64,000 bases of DNA from Lacrimispora xylanolytica (GCF_026723765.1 NZ_CP113524.1:1101001-1165000); one strand, 5' to 3'; positions 1 to 9,257 are shown, counted from the first letter of the stretch. Numbers and translations are program-made. The notes: a model not told the origin generated them from the letters alone.

Positions 1-32
1 GGTTTAGCTGAGTGTAAAAAGGGGGAAGCTGT

Positions 33-962
33 TTGGCAAAACAAAGGGAGAAGGTAGAGTATCGATATTATGAAATTCCGGAGGGGGAAGCCGTACTGGC
101 ACTATTGGGAGAGGACTGGATCAGGGAATACGGAAAGCAGATTAAATTTCTCCATTTTCACAATTTATTAGAGATTGGATATTGTCACTGGGGAAGCGGA
201 GAGGTTGTACTGGGACAGGAGCATATTCCTTTTTCCGGGGGATCATTTATGGTGGTTCCTCCCCGGCTTCCCCATACCACGAGCAGCGATCATGGGACAA
301 AGGGATTTTGGGAATGGATGTATGTTGACCTGGATAAGCTGGTCTCTGACTTAAGTCAATATGATTCTATGATGAAGAAAACCATGTTAAAGCGAATCAA
401 GAAAACCGGGTACCTGTTAACAGAAAAGGAGAATCCGGTTCTGGCGAAGCTGATACTTGGGATCATGGAGGAGGCACGGAATAAAAAGCCATACTATAAG
501 GACAGCATAAGAGGACTTCTTGGTGCCTGTGTGGTGGAGTTTTTAAGGCTTTCCGATGATGAGGAGAAGATCATGAGATCCAGGTCCAACACCACCCTCA
601 TTGCCGGTGCTCTGGAATTTGTCTCAAACCACTACATGGAGGAAATCAGAATCAGCGATCTGGCAGATGCCTGCAGCATCAGTGAAAGCCATTTCCGCCG
701 TGTGTTTGAGGAAGGGATGAACATGAAGCCAGTGGATTACATCAACTTAATCCGAATCCAGAATGCCTGTGAGCTGTTAAAAAGAACGGAAAAGAATATG
801 GAAGAGGTATCGGCTCTATCTGGATTTGCCTCTATTTCCGCCTTTAACAGGAATTTTAGAAAAGTCATGAATATATCCCCTTATCAGTGGAAGAAATCTT
901 CAGAAAATTATGAGAGCAGATTGCTGTACTGTAAGATCAGTGCACAAAAAGGCTGGGATTAA
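33..962 (+). CDS. AraC-family transcriptional regulator
   Basis: 309 aa. The N-terminal half (about residues 15-150) looks like an AraC-type cupin sensing domain. The C-terminal ~100 residues carry two helix-turn-helix motifs, including the ISDLADACSISESHFRRVF stretch and the ASISAFNRNFRK..SPYQWKK ending typical of AraC/XylS proteins. The start is TTG, four bases after GGGGGAAG. It stands upstream of a cupin gene, a sugar ABC importer and a GH42 beta-galactosidase in the same direction, so it is probably the local activator responding to a sugar. That role is inferred from context. A terminator follows directly, so it is its own transcription unit. Confidence 0.88.
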   Translation: MAKQREKVEYRYYEIPEGEAVLALLGEDWIREYGKQIKFLHFHNLLEIGYCHWGSGEVVLGQEHIPFSGGSFMVVPPRLPHTTSSDHGTKGFWEWMYVDLDKLVSDLSQYDSMMKKTMLKRIKKTGYLLTEKENPVLAKLILGIMEEARNKKPYYKDSIRGLLGACVVEFLRLSDDEEKIMRSRSNTTLIAGALEFVSNHYMEEIRISDLADACSISESHFRRVFEEGMNMKPVDYINLIRIQNACELLKRTEKNMEEVSALSGFASISAFNRNFRKVMNISPYQWKKSSENYESRLLYCKISAQKGWD

Positions 963-993
963 AAGCGCAAATGATTGAATTTGCGCTTTTTTT
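961..993 (+). terminator. Rho-independent terminator after AraC gene
   Basis: AAAAGCGCAAA and TTTGCGCTTTT form an uninterrupted 11-bp stem with an 8-nt loop, running into T residues. It begins inside the stop codon of the AraC gene. Confidence 0.85.
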
Positions 994-1027
994 AATTGAA
1001 TCTAAAAGCTTTATGAGCAAAAATATT

Positions 1028-1040
1028 GGTATAATATACC
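1028..1040 (+). promoter_or_regulatory. Palindrome containing a TATAAT, candidate promoter/operator
   Basis: GGTATA-A-TATACC is a perfect 6+1+6 inverted repeat that contains TATAAT (1030-1035), 50 bases upstream of the cupin gene. No good -35 lies at the right distance. A separate TTGACA at 1054-1059 lacks a clear -10. Function is inferred only from position and symmetry. Confidence 0.3.
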
Positions 1041-1091
1041 TAATAGTTACAAGTTGACAACATGAGCTTATTTTTACTGGATTGGAAATGA

Positions 1092-1490
1092 ATGGGGGAA
1101 TATGATTTGGACAAGCTAGAACTATACCGCCCGGAAGATTCCATTTACGTAGAAAAGGGAAATGGAACAAGGGTCAATTATTTTATTTTTGATGAATTTG
1201 AGATTCATGAGAATGTGATTTCTCCGAAATCTGCACAGGAGTGGCATATGCATCGGGCGATCGAGGAGGTACTTGTTGTTACCTCTGGAGAATTGACCGT
1301 CAGGTGGAAGGAGGAAGGAGGCATCTACCGGGAGACCGCATCTAAGGGTATGGTCATTCGTGTGGGTAATTCCGTTCATACCATTGAGAACCGAACCAAT
1401 GAGGAGGCTGCCTTTCTGGTATTTCGTATGGTACCGGATGGGAAGGACAAACGAAATGTGATCAAGCATGATAAAGTGATTTTCCCCTGA
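1092..1490 (+). CDS. Small cupin-domain protein
   Basis: 132 aa, one cupin_2-like barrel. Motif 1 is around HMHRAIEEVLVVTSGELTV (His pair plus Glu) and motif 2 is around GNSVHTIENRTNEEAAFLVF. Such stand-alone cupins bind small ligands or metals and occur beside carbohydrate operons; the substrate here is unknown. The start is uncertain: the ATG at 1092 has a weak ribosome site, while an in-frame TTG at 1107 sits six bases after GGGGGA. It lies between the AraC gene and the importer operon. Confidence 0.7.
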   Translation: MGEYDLDKLELYRPEDSIYVEKGNGTRVNYFIFDEFEIHENVISPKSAQEWHMHRAIEEVLVVTSGELTVRWKEEGGIYRETASKGMVIRVGNSVHTIENRTNEEAAFLVFRMVPDGKDKRNVIKHDKVIFP

Positions 1491-1578
1491 ATGTATTCAG
1501 GGTGCGGGTTGAAAAAGATGCTTGGATGAGATTCATCCGATCTTTGAAATTATATTAATTTAAAGGAGGAGTTTCGCT
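1485..1578 (+). promoter_or_regulatory. Short hairpins upstream of sugar-importer operon
   Basis: CCCTGAAT-GT-ATTCAGGG (1485-1502) overlaps the cupin stop codon and has no T-run, so it is a poor terminator. A second perfect palindrome, GGATGA-GAT-TCATCC (1524-1538), lies 40 bases before the binding-protein start and could be an operator. I see no convincing -35/-10 pair. AAAGGAGGAG at 1562-1571 is the ribosome site. Confidence 0.3.
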
Positions 1579-2898
1579 ATGAAGAAAAAAATCGCATCTC
1601 TATTATTGGCAGGAGCTATGGTAGCATCCTTAACTGCCTGCGGCACAGGGGGTGGCAGCACTGGCACTACAGGGGATACAAAAGGGGAGGGAGCTAAGGC
1701 TTCCAATGAACTGACTGTCTGGTGCTGGGATCCAGCCTTTAACATCTATGCCATGAATGAGGCAGCCAAGGTTTACCAGAAGGACCACCCGGATTTCAAG
1801 CTTAATGTGGTGGAAACCCCATGGGCAGATGTTCAGACAAAACTGACCACAGCCGCCACCTCTGGAAATGAGGATTCTCTTCCTGATATCATTCTTCTTC
1901 AGGATAATGCCTTCCAGAAAAATGTAATCAGTTATCCGGATACATTCAAAGACTTAACAAGCAGCGGTATTGACTTTTCCAAATTTCCAAAAGCAAAAAC
2001 GGCTTATTCAGTGGTAGAAGGAAAGAATTACGGTGTGCCATTTGACAATGGAGCTGTTGTTGCCTGCTACCGGACAGATGTTTTAAAAGAAGCAGGATAC
2101 ACAGTAGATGATTTTAAAGATATCACATGGAGCAAGTATCAGGAAATGGGAGAAAAGATTCTTGCTAAGACAGGCAAACCTCTCTTATCCTGTCAGGCTG
2201 GAGAATCCGACTTAATTGTGATGATGCTTCAATCTGCTGGCGGAAGTCTGTTTGATAAAGACGGAAAGCCCAGCATGGTTGGCAATGACAAACTTAAGAA
2301 AGTAATGGAAACCTATGCTTCTTTAGTAAAGAGCGGTGTTCTTGTGGAAGTCAATGACTGGGATCAGTATGTAGGAACCTTAACAAACAGTACGGTAGGC
2401 GGGACCATCAACGGATGCTGGATCATGGCAAGCATTCAGACCGCAGAAGACCAGTCCGGCAAGTGGGCAATCACCAATATGCCTAAATTAGAAGGGGTTG
2501 AAGGCGCTACCAATTATTCCAATAACGGCGGATCCAGCTGGGCAGTAACGTCTGCAAGCAAAAATCCGGAACTGGCCTATGATTTCTTAAGCAAGACCTT
2601 TGCAGGAAGCACAGAGCTTTATGAAACCATTCTTCCAAAGTCTGGAGCTATGGCAACATACCTTCCGGCAGCAGAGAGTAAAGTTTATGGAGAGCCTCAG
2701 AAATTCTTTGGAGATGCTCCGGTCTACTCTATGATTACTGATTTTGCTTCCAAGGTGCCATCCAATAATACGGGAGTTTACTACTATGAAGCACGTGATG
2801 CAGTGGCAACTGCCATTACAAAGGTAGTAGCAGGCGGAGACATCGACGCAGAGATCAAGAATGCAGAGGATACGGTTAATTTTGCAATGGGCAAGTAA
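1579..2898 (+). CDS. Sugar ABC transporter substrate-binding lipoprotein
   Basis: 439 aa. It starts with a lipoprotein signal (MKKK, hydrophobic stretch, lipobox LTAC with Cys21) and a Gly/Ser/Thr-rich linker. The body reads as a family-1 extracellular solute-binding protein (MalE/UgpB type): ELTVWCWDPAFN near the mature N-terminus, EDSLPDIILLQD, and GVPFDNGAVVACYRTDVLKEAGY. The first gene of a binding protein-permease-permease set, it delivers a sugar or oligosaccharide to the permeases. The downstream GH42 enzyme suggests a beta-galactoside. AAAGGAGGAG precedes the ATG at good spacing. Confidence 0.93.
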   Translation: MKKKIASLLLAGAMVASLTACGTGGGSTGTTGDTKGEGAKASNELTVWCWDPAFNIYAMNEAAKVYQKDHPDFKLNVVETPWADVQTKLTTAATSGNEDSLPDIILLQDNAFQKNVISYPDTFKDLTSSGIDFSKFPKAKTAYSVVEGKNYGVPFDNGAVVACYRTDVLKEAGYTVDDFKDITWSKYQEMGEKILAKTGKPLLSCQAGESDLIVMMLQSAGGSLFDKDGKPSMVGNDKLKKVMETYASLVKSGVLVEVNDWDQYVGTLTNSTVGGTINGCWIMASIQTAEDQSGKWAITNMPKLEGVEGATNYSNNGGSSWAVTSASKNPELAYDFLSKTFAGSTELYETILPKSGAMATYLPAAESKVYGEPQKFFGDAPVYSMITDFASKVPSNNTGVYYYEARDAVATAITKVVAGGDIDAEIKNAEDTVNFAMGK

Positions 2899-2923
2899 GA
2901 GACGCTAGGAGGTGGCATTTCCA

Positions 2924-3817
2924 GTGATTCATTCTAAGAATAAGCTTTCATTGGGTCAGAAACAGAGCAGGGCAGGCTGGGCATTTTTAACTCCTGCGGT
3001 TCTTTTAATTGCAATCATGAGCTTTCTGCCCATGATTCAGGCCCTCTTCCTTTCGTTCCAGACAGGAATCGGCAACAAGATGAAATGGACGGGTGTGACC
3101 AATTACATCCGAATGTTCAAGGATCCGGTTTTTGTACAGGCGCTGAAAAACAATTTTATCTATCTGATTATTCAGGTGCCTGTTATGTTGATTTTAGCGC
3201 TGGTGCTGGCTTCCCTGTTAAATCATAAGGATCTTCGGTTTAAAGGGCTCTTCCGCACCGCCATATTTCTGCCATGTGCCACCTCACTGGTATCCTATGC
3301 TGTAATCTTCCGTTCCTTATTCGCTGTGGATGGCCTGGTGAACAATATCTTAATGAAATTGGGATTCCTGTCCACAGGCTATAACTTTTTAGGACATCCA
3401 AACAGTGCCAGAGTCGTAATCATTCTGGCACTGATCTGGAGATGGACTGGCTATAACATGGTATTTTACTTATCCGGCCTTCAAAATATTGAATATTCTG
3501 TTTATGAAGCGGCTAAAATCGATGGAGCATCCCCCATTCAGTCATTCTTTCGGATTACGGTGCCTCTTTTGCGGCCAACCATTCTTCTGACTGCAATCAT
3601 GTCCACCAACGGAACTCTGCAGCTGTTTGATGAATCCGTGAACTTGACCAATGGCGGACCGGCAAACGCTACCATCACCATGTCACACTATATTTATAAT
3701 GTTTCATTTAAGTATGTACCTAATTTCGGATATGCGGCATCCATGTCCTATCTGATTCTCTTTTTGGTGGCAGTGCTTGCATTCGTTCAGTTAAAGGTAG
3801 GTGATAAACGTGACTAA
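2924..3817 (+). CDS. Sugar ABC transporter permease, MalF/UgpA type
   Basis: 297 aa inner-membrane permease with six predicted membrane segments. It has the EAA signature around YEAAKIDGASPIQSFFRITVPLL, the contact site for the ATPase. I chose GTG 2924 because AGGAGGTGG lies at 2908-2916, seven bases upstream; the in-frame GTG at 2912 falls inside that ribosome site. It overlaps the next permease gene by eight bases, indicating translational coupling. No ATPase gene is nearby, so a shared MsmX-like ATPase elsewhere is likely, as is common for this importer class. Confidence 0.92.
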   Translation: MIHSKNKLSLGQKQSRAGWAFLTPAVLLIAIMSFLPMIQALFLSFQTGIGNKMKWTGVTNYIRMFKDPVFVQALKNNFIYLIIQVPVMLILALVLASLLNHKDLRFKGLFRTAIFLPCATSLVSYAVIFRSLFAVDGLVNNILMKLGFLSTGYNFLGHPNSARVVIILALIWRWTGYNMVFYLSGLQNIEYSVYEAAKIDGASPIQSFFRITVPLLRPTILLTAIMSTNGTLQLFDESVNLTNGGPANATITMSHYIYNVSFKYVPNFGYAASMSYLILFLVAVLAFVQLKVGDKRD

Positions 3818-4616
3818 GGGAAAAAAGCTCTTCGCTTATACATTTTTAATCCTTGTTTCTTTAATTTCTGTATTTCCGCTTTACTGGATGATGGTGGCGG
3901 CCACCAACCGGAGCGTGGATGTCACCAGAGGGACGCTTGTTTTTGGCACGGCTCTCATGGATAACTGGATCAAGCTGTTTGGCTCCCAGAACGTAGGCAC
4001 AGCACTTTTTAACTCCTTTAAATATTCCATTATCATGACACTCATCTCCCTGCTTATCTGCTCCATAGCAGGATACGGCTTTGAGGTCTTTCATGATAAG
4101 GCAAAGGACAGGGTCATGAGTGTGATCTTGCTGGCTATGATGGTTCCCTTTGCAGCCACCATGATACCTCTTTACCAGATGTTTTCAAAGGCAAGGCTGT
4201 TAAACAGCACCCTGGGATTCATACTGCCTACCATATCTACGCCATTTTTAATCATGCTGTTTCGTCAGAGCGCCAGATCCTTTCCATCGGACATTATGGA
4301 GGCGGCCCGCTTAGACGGATTGACGGAATTACAGATTTTTTACCGTATGTTCTTACCTACCATGCGGTCGACCTACGCAGCGGCTATGACCATTACGTTT
4401 ATGAACGCATGGAACAGCTATCTCTGGCCAAAGGTAATCATGTCAGATGCCAAAAGCATTACCATGCCTATGCTGGTAGCAAACTTAACAGAAGGATATG
4501 TGACGGATTACGGAACCCTTATGCTGGCGGTCTTAATCTGTACCATTCCAACGGTCATTATCTTCTTCCTTCTTCAGAAGAGTTTTGCAGAGGGAATTAC
4601 AGGTGCAGTAAAATAA
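3810..4616 (+). CDS. Sugar ABC transporter permease, MalG/UgpE type
   Basis: 268 aa, the second permease of the importer. It has six hydrophobic segments and an EAA loop at MEAARLDGLTELQIFYRMFLP. The GTG at 3810 follows AGGTAGGTG with normal spacing and is preferred to GTG 3801, which lies inside that ribosome site. It pairs with the upstream permease to form the channel. Confidence 0.92.
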   Translation: MTKGKKLFAYTFLILVSLISVFPLYWMMVAATNRSVDVTRGTLVFGTALMDNWIKLFGSQNVGTALFNSFKYSIIMTLISLLICSIAGYGFEVFHDKAKDRVMSVILLAMMVPFAATMIPLYQMFSKARLLNSTLGFILPTISTPFLIMLFRQSARSFPSDIMEAARLDGLTELQIFYRMFLPTMRSTYAAAMTITFMNAWNSYLWPKVIMSDAKSITMPMLVANLTEGYVTDYGTLMLAVLICTIPTVIIFFLLQKSFAEGITGAVK

Positions 4617-4630
4617 AAATATGATTACAG

Positions 4631-4677
4631 GCACCGCGGCCGGTTTTTCCTGTGGGGAAATGGTAGCGGTGCTTTTT
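4631..4677 (+). terminator. Intra-operon terminator-like hairpin before GH42 gene
   Basis: GCACCGC (4631-4637) pairs with GCGGTGC (4666-4672), followed by TTTTT. An inner TTTCC/GGAAA arm stacks on it. It lies between the permease stop and the ribosome site of the beta-galactosidase, so it could lower expression of the enzyme relative to the transporter or protect the upstream mRNA. Confidence 0.6.
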
Positions 4678-4695
4678 AGAAAGGAACTTCTGCTT

Positions 4696-6726
4696 ATGAA
4701 TAACTTGGGATTATGGCATGGAGGAGATTACTATCCGGAGCAATGGCTGGACCAGCCTGAAATACTGAATAAGGATATAGAGCTGTTTTTACAGGCCGGT
4801 ATCAATACGGTTACTCTTGGTGTATTTGCCTGGTCGTTTCTGGAGCCGGAGGAAGGGAAGTTTGATTTTACCTGGCTTCTTAAACGGGTGGACCAGCTTT
4901 ATGAAAATGGAATTTCTGTCATCATGGCGACTCCCTCAGGAGCCCGGCCGAAATGGATGTCAGACCGTTATCCTAACGTACTTAGAGTGAATGAAACAAG
5001 GCAGCGCCAGCTGTTTGGAGGAAGACATAATCATTGCTACACCTCTTCGGTATACCGGGAAAAGGTAGCACGGATCAACCAGAAGCTTGCTCAGACCTTC
5101 AAAGCCCATCCTGGAGTCATTATGTGGCACATTTCCAATGAGTACGGGGGAGAATGTCATTGCCCTCTGTGTCAGGATGCCTTTCGAGGATGGCTTAAGA
5201 AACGATACGATTCCATTGAGGAGCTGAACCGGAAATGGTGCAATGCATTCTGGAGCCATAAATATCTTTCCTTTGACCAGATTGAAAGCCCCTCAACCAT
5301 CGGGGAGAATATGGTTCATGGTCTGAACCTGGACTGGAAACGGTTTGTAACAGAGCAGACATCAGATTTTGCGGCCTGTGAAATCAAAGCCCTCAGAGAG
5401 GCAGGTGCCATGCAACCGGTCACAGCTAACTTCATGTATGATTTTAAGGGACTGAATTACAAACGCTTCTCTCAGGAGATTGATGTGGTATCCTGGGATT
5501 CCTATCCGCTCTGGCATAAGAGGGCGGAGATTCTTACCGCCAGAGACAATGGGCTTCAGCACGATTTCATGAGAAGCTTAAAAAAGAAGCCGTTTCTCTT
5601 AATGGAATCCAGTCCCAGCAGCACCAACTGGCAGGGGGTCAGCAAGCTGAAAAAGCCCGGCATGCTAAAGCTGGATTCTCTTCACGCGGTGGCTCATGGC
5701 TCAGACAGCGTACTGTATTTTCAGATGCGGCAAAGCAATGGAAGCTCTGAAAAGTTTCATGGAGCAGTCATTGACCACTATGGCGGCGAGGATACCCGGG
5801 TATTCCAGGAAGTGTGTGAGATAGGAGAAGCCCTTAACTCCTTAAAGGAAGTGTCCGGAACCAGTGTCCGTTCTAAGGTAGCATTGATTTACGATACGGA
5901 GAGCCGTTGGGCCATGGAGGATGCCCAGGGCCCCAGGAATAACAGTCTTTATCATCACGAGGCTTGTGTAAAAATCTACAGTGCGATAAAAAAACTGGGC
6001 TTTAATGTAGATGTGATATCCATGGAAGATGATTTCACAGGATATGAGTTTATAGCTGCCCCTATGCTATATATGTTCCGCAGTCAGGTGGAAGAAAAGC
6101 TCCGGACCTTTGTAGAGGAAGGTGGAAAACTTATGGTAACCTATTGGTCCGGAATTGTGGATGAGTGGGATCATTGTTTTCTGGGAGGTGTTCCCTACGG
6201 TCTTATGGATGTCCTGGGACTTCGAAGTACTGAGATTGACGGACTATACGATGGAGAGGTCAATCACCTGGTTTCCGTTTCTGGAACATGGGAAGAGAAG
6301 GAGTATGAGTGCCGCAACCTATGCGATCTTATAAAAGTCCAGGGGGCGGAAGCGCTTTTTGTATACAGGGATGATTTTTATCAGGGATATCCGGCACTGA
6401 CCAGAAATCAGTATGGGAAGGGCCTTGCTTATTATGTATGTGCAGATGTAGAAGCGAAATTTTATGATGACTTCTTTAGAAGGGTCATGAAGGAAAGTAA
6501 GATTGAACCACTGGTAAGAGGAGAGATTCCAGAGGGCTTAGAAGTGTGCTCCAGAGAGTCTGATGAGTTTGAATATCTGTTTATCCAGAATTTTAACAGG
6601 GAACCCGTAACGCTTTCTTCTGAGCTGATGGATGATCTTGAGGCTGGGACTTTCCTGTATGGAGATAAATCTGATCATGGTGAAATTGGCGGATTTCAGA
6701 CATTGGTGGTAAAAAGAGAAAAGTAA
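4696..6726 (+). CDS. GH42 beta-galactosidase
   Basis: 676 aa, close to the usual GH42 length. An N-terminal TIM barrel opens with GLWHGGDYYPEQW. The likely acid/base is Glu149 in the HISNEYG motif, and the likely nucleophile is Glu304 in PFLLMESSPS. Four cysteines (Cys114, Cys154, Cys156, Cys159) match the zinc cluster of many GH42 enzymes. A trimerisation domain and small C-terminal domain follow. There is no signal peptide, so it acts in the cytoplasm on imported galactosides. ATG 4696 is chosen because AAGGAA lies nine bases upstream; the longer reading from 4621 would translate the hairpin region. Confidence 0.93.
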   Translation: MNNLGLWHGGDYYPEQWLDQPEILNKDIELFLQAGINTVTLGVFAWSFLEPEEGKFDFTWLLKRVDQLYENGISVIMATPSGARPKWMSDRYPNVLRVNETRQRQLFGGRHNHCYTSSVYREKVARINQKLAQTFKAHPGVIMWHISNEYGGECHCPLCQDAFRGWLKKRYDSIEELNRKWCNAFWSHKYLSFDQIESPSTIGENMVHGLNLDWKRFVTEQTSDFAACEIKALREAGAMQPVTANFMYDFKGLNYKRFSQEIDVVSWDSYPLWHKRAEILTARDNGLQHDFMRSLKKKPFLLMESSPSSTNWQGVSKLKKPGMLKLDSLHAVAHGSDSVLYFQMRQSNGSSEKFHGAVIDHYGGEDTRVFQEVCEIGEALNSLKEVSGTSVRSKVALIYDTESRWAMEDAQGPRNNSLYHHEACVKIYSAIKKLGFNVDVISMEDDFTGYEFIAAPMLYMFRSQVEEKLRTFVEEGGKLMVTYWSGIVDEWDHCFLGGVPYGLMDVLGLRSTEIDGLYDGEVNHLVSVSGTWEEKEYECRNLCDLIKVQGAEALFVYRDDFYQGYPALTRNQYGKGLAYYVCADVEAKFYDDFFRRVMKESKIEPLVRGEIPEGLEVCSRESDEFEYLFIQNFNREPVTLSSELMDDLEAGTFLYGDKSDHGEIGGFQTLVVKREK

Positions 6727-6782
6727 CTGCATTGATATTTGATAAAAACTGTGCAAATAAACACATAATTTTGGGAAAATAA

Positions 6783-6811
6783 TTGTTTTGTTGTTGGTAA
6801 AGTTATATAAT
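6783..6811 (+). promoter_or_regulatory. Promoter for hppA
   Basis: TTGTTT (6783-6788), 17 bases, TATAAT (6806-6811). The inferred transcript has a leader of about 350 nt before hppA. Confidence 0.55.
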
Positions 6812-7169
6812 GACTATAATGTTTTAAAAAATGGCACCTGTTATTAAGATGTTTTAAAATCAATGCCTAAAGGCTTGAAATATACTAAGGAGGTGATAAC
6901 CAGAAAAATAGAACGCTTAGAAGCCACATGGCTTTTAGGTTTAAAGCAGTCTGAAGGTTCCCCCATGCTTTTATACTGCGGTAACTCATTCTTTTATTCT
7001 GGGCTTCCTGCGCACAAATAAAGGGCCTGTTCATGTAGAGATATTGGTAGCCCGTTCATTTTCACTTAATGGAGGTGATGGGTAAAATAAAAATAATTGG
7101 AAAAAAGGTATATAGTTATATAGTACACAATAAAAAATAATAAGAGAAGAAAGTTGGGGTTTATAGTGT
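6812..7169 (+). other. Long hppA leader, possible structured RNA
   Basis: About 360 bases without a credible gene. It holds small hairpins (AAGCC-ACAT-GGCTT near 6921-6934; GCAGT/ACTGC around 6950-6980). It also has two long matches to the anti-Shine-Dalgarno sequence, AAGGAGGTGAT at 6888-6898 and GGAGGTGATG at 7071-7080, with no well-spaced start codon. A GTG-led reading from 6893 gives 41 codons but its start lies inside the ribosome site. I recognise no known riboswitch. Confidence 0.4.
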
Positions 7170-9257
7170 ATGAGTAATTTAGACTTATTTTTAATTATTT
7201 CCATTTTGGTATCTGCACTTGCTTTTGGGTTTGCGGCCTGGCTGTTTCGATGGGTCAAGGCTCAGCCGTCTTCCAATGAAAGAGTGGAAGAGATCGGCAG
7301 CTACATAAGGAAGGGTGCAAATACATTTCTTCGAAAAGAATATCTTGTTTTGGCAAAATTCTGTGGGGCAGCTGCGATTGCTATTTTTATATTTCTACCG
7401 GCTCCTATCTGGAAAGGTGGATCAATCTTACCGAATCTGATTATTGTGATCGCCTATTTATGCGGTACTGTTTTTTCCGCGTTTGCCGGTAAAATTGGAA
7501 TTACAGTGGCAACCATGGCAAATATAAAGACAGCGGAGTCAGCCAGAAATGGCGGCTTAAGACCTTCCTTTTTATCTGCATTCCGTGGCGGTGCCGTTAT
7601 GGGAATGGCGGTAGTAGGAAGCTCTCTTTTAGGTGTTGCCTTAGTCATGGCAATTACCCACGATGCTACCGCACTTCTTGGCTTTAGCTTTGGGGCAAGT
7701 TCGCTGGCTCTCTTTGCCAAGGCAGGCGGAGGAATTTTTACGAAAACAGCAGATATCAGTGCTGACCTTGTCGGTAAGGTGGAGCTTGGAATTCCAGAGG
7801 ATGACCCAAGAAATCCAGCGGTTATTGCAGACAACGTGGGCGACAATGTAGGTGATGTGGCAGGAATGGGAGCGGATTTATTCGATTCTAACGTGGCTTC
7901 CATGGCTTCTGCTCTGGTTATGGCAATCGCTCTTGGCAATAAGATGGGAGTCGATTACGCAGCTATGGTATTTTGCTATGCAGCCCTTGGACTGTTATCC
8001 TCAATCTTTGGAGTTATGGCCGCACGTATGGGGAAAAAAGGCGATCCTACCATGGCACTCAATATGAGTACGTATCTTACGACAGGCATCTTTGCAGTTC
8101 TGACCGCAGGCGCGACCGCTTTCTTTTCCTTTGACTGGCGTATCTGGGGAGCAACGGCAATTGGTCTGCTTGTGGGCGTTATTATAGGTATTACCAGTGA
8201 TTACTTTACCAATGACAACAAAAAACCTGTCCGAAATGTGGCAAAGGCATCAGAATCCGGCCCGGCATTTACTATTTTGTCCGGTGTATCCTATGGATTT
8301 TTAAGTGTACTTCCTTCCATGGTCGGTATTGGAATTTCAGCAATGATTTCCTACCACCTTTGTGCATCCATTTCACCCGATGATCCCATTGCAGGAATGT
8401 TTGGTATTTCCATGGCAGCAGTTGGTATGCTTTCCATCGTTGGTATGATCATATCCAATGATGCATACGGGCCTATTGCGGATAATGCCAGAGGTCTTGT
8501 GGAAATGGGTGATTTAGGAGAGGAAGCTTTAGAAATCACAGACTCTCTCGACAGCGCAGGTAATACAGTAAAGGCAGTTACCAAGGGCTTTGCCATTGCA
8601 GCAGCAGGTCTTACGATTATATCTCTGCTTGGTGCGTTTATGAGTGAGGTCAATGAGGCAGCAGGCTCAGTCGTTTTAAAGGGCTTTGATATTATTAATC
8701 CATCCGTATTCTTTGGAATGTTAGTGGGAGCAGCGATACCAGCCATCTTTTCAGCCATGCTGATGCTTGGCGTTGACAGAAATGCACAGCGTATGGTGTC
8801 TGAAATCCATCGCCAGTTCAGAGAAATCAAAGGCTTAAAAGAAGGAAAACCAGGAGTGATGCCGGAATACGATAAATGTATTGATATCGCGACCCATGGT
8901 GCGTTAAAAGAGCTGATTCCAGCTGGATTTGTCAGCATCATTGTTACGATTGCTGTTGGATTTATTGGTGGCGTGGAAGCAACAGGCGGATATCTCACCG
9001 GTAATATTATCAGCGGTCTTCTCTTAGCCCTGTTCATGAGCAACTCTGGCGGACTCTGGGATAATGCAAAGAAATACATTGAAGCAGGCGGCAATGGCGG
9101 AAAAGGAAGCGATGCTCATAAAGCAGCAGTCGTTGGAGATACCGTAGGAGACCCCTTTAAGGATACCGCGGGTCCATCCATTAACACACAGATTACTGTG
9201 GTTTCTCTGGTAGCTTCGTTAATGGCTTCTCTGTTCCTGTCATTTTCCCTGTTTTAA
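7170..9257 (+). CDS. hppA: Membrane H+-translocating pyrophosphatase
   Basis: 695 aa, about 16 membrane segments. It hydrolyses pyrophosphate and pumps ions out of the cytoplasm. The catalytic acidic motif DNVGDNVGDVAGMGAD lies at residues 221-236, preceded by GGGIFTKTADISADLVGKVE. At the cation-control site the sequence is GNTVKAVTKG with Lys468 and Thr471, the pattern of the potassium-independent, proton-pumping subfamily. Potassium-dependent and sodium-pumping relatives usually have Ala and Gly there. It is monocistronic and closed by a strong terminator. The family call is firm; ion specificity is inferred from these residues. Confidence 0.95.
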   Translation: MSNLDLFLIISILVSALAFGFAAWLFRWVKAQPSSNERVEEIGSYIRKGANTFLRKEYLVLAKFCGAAAIAIFIFLPAPIWKGGSILPNLIIVIAYLCGTVFSAFAGKIGITVATMANIKTAESARNGGLRPSFLSAFRGGAVMGMAVVGSSLLGVALVMAITHDATALLGFSFGASSLALFAKAGGGIFTKTADISADLVGKVELGIPEDDPRNPAVIADNVGDNVGDVAGMGADLFDSNVASMASALVMAIALGNKMGVDYAAMVFCYAALGLLSSIFGVMAARMGKKGDPTMALNMSTYLTTGIFAVLTAGATAFFSFDWRIWGATAIGLLVGVIIGITSDYFTNDNKKPVRNVAKASESGPAFTILSGVSYGFLSVLPSMVGIGISAMISYHLCASISPDDPIAGMFGISMAAVGMLSIVGMIISNDAYGPIADNARGLVEMGDLGEEALEITDSLDSAGNTVKAVTKGFAIAAAGLTIISLLGAFMSEVNEAAGSVVLKGFDIINPSVFFGMLVGAAIPAIFSAMLMLGVDRNAQRMVSEIHRQFREIKGLKEGKPGVMPEYDKCIDIATHGALKELIPAGFVSIIVTIAVGFIGGVEATGGYLTGNIISGLLLALFMSNSGGLWDNAKKYIEAGGNGGKGSDAHKAAVVGDTVGDPFKDTAGPSINTQITVVSLVASLMASLFLSFSLF

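Noticed and set aside
4621-4695. 25-residue N-terminal extension of the GH42 enzyme
   Set aside because: It reads through the hairpin, lacks a ribosome site, and GH42 enzymes start near the GLWHGGDYYPEQW motif.
6893-7021. 41-codon leader peptide before hppA
   Set aside because: Its GTG start overlaps the Shine-Dalgarno match itself, leaving no spacing for initiation; kept only as part of the leader note.
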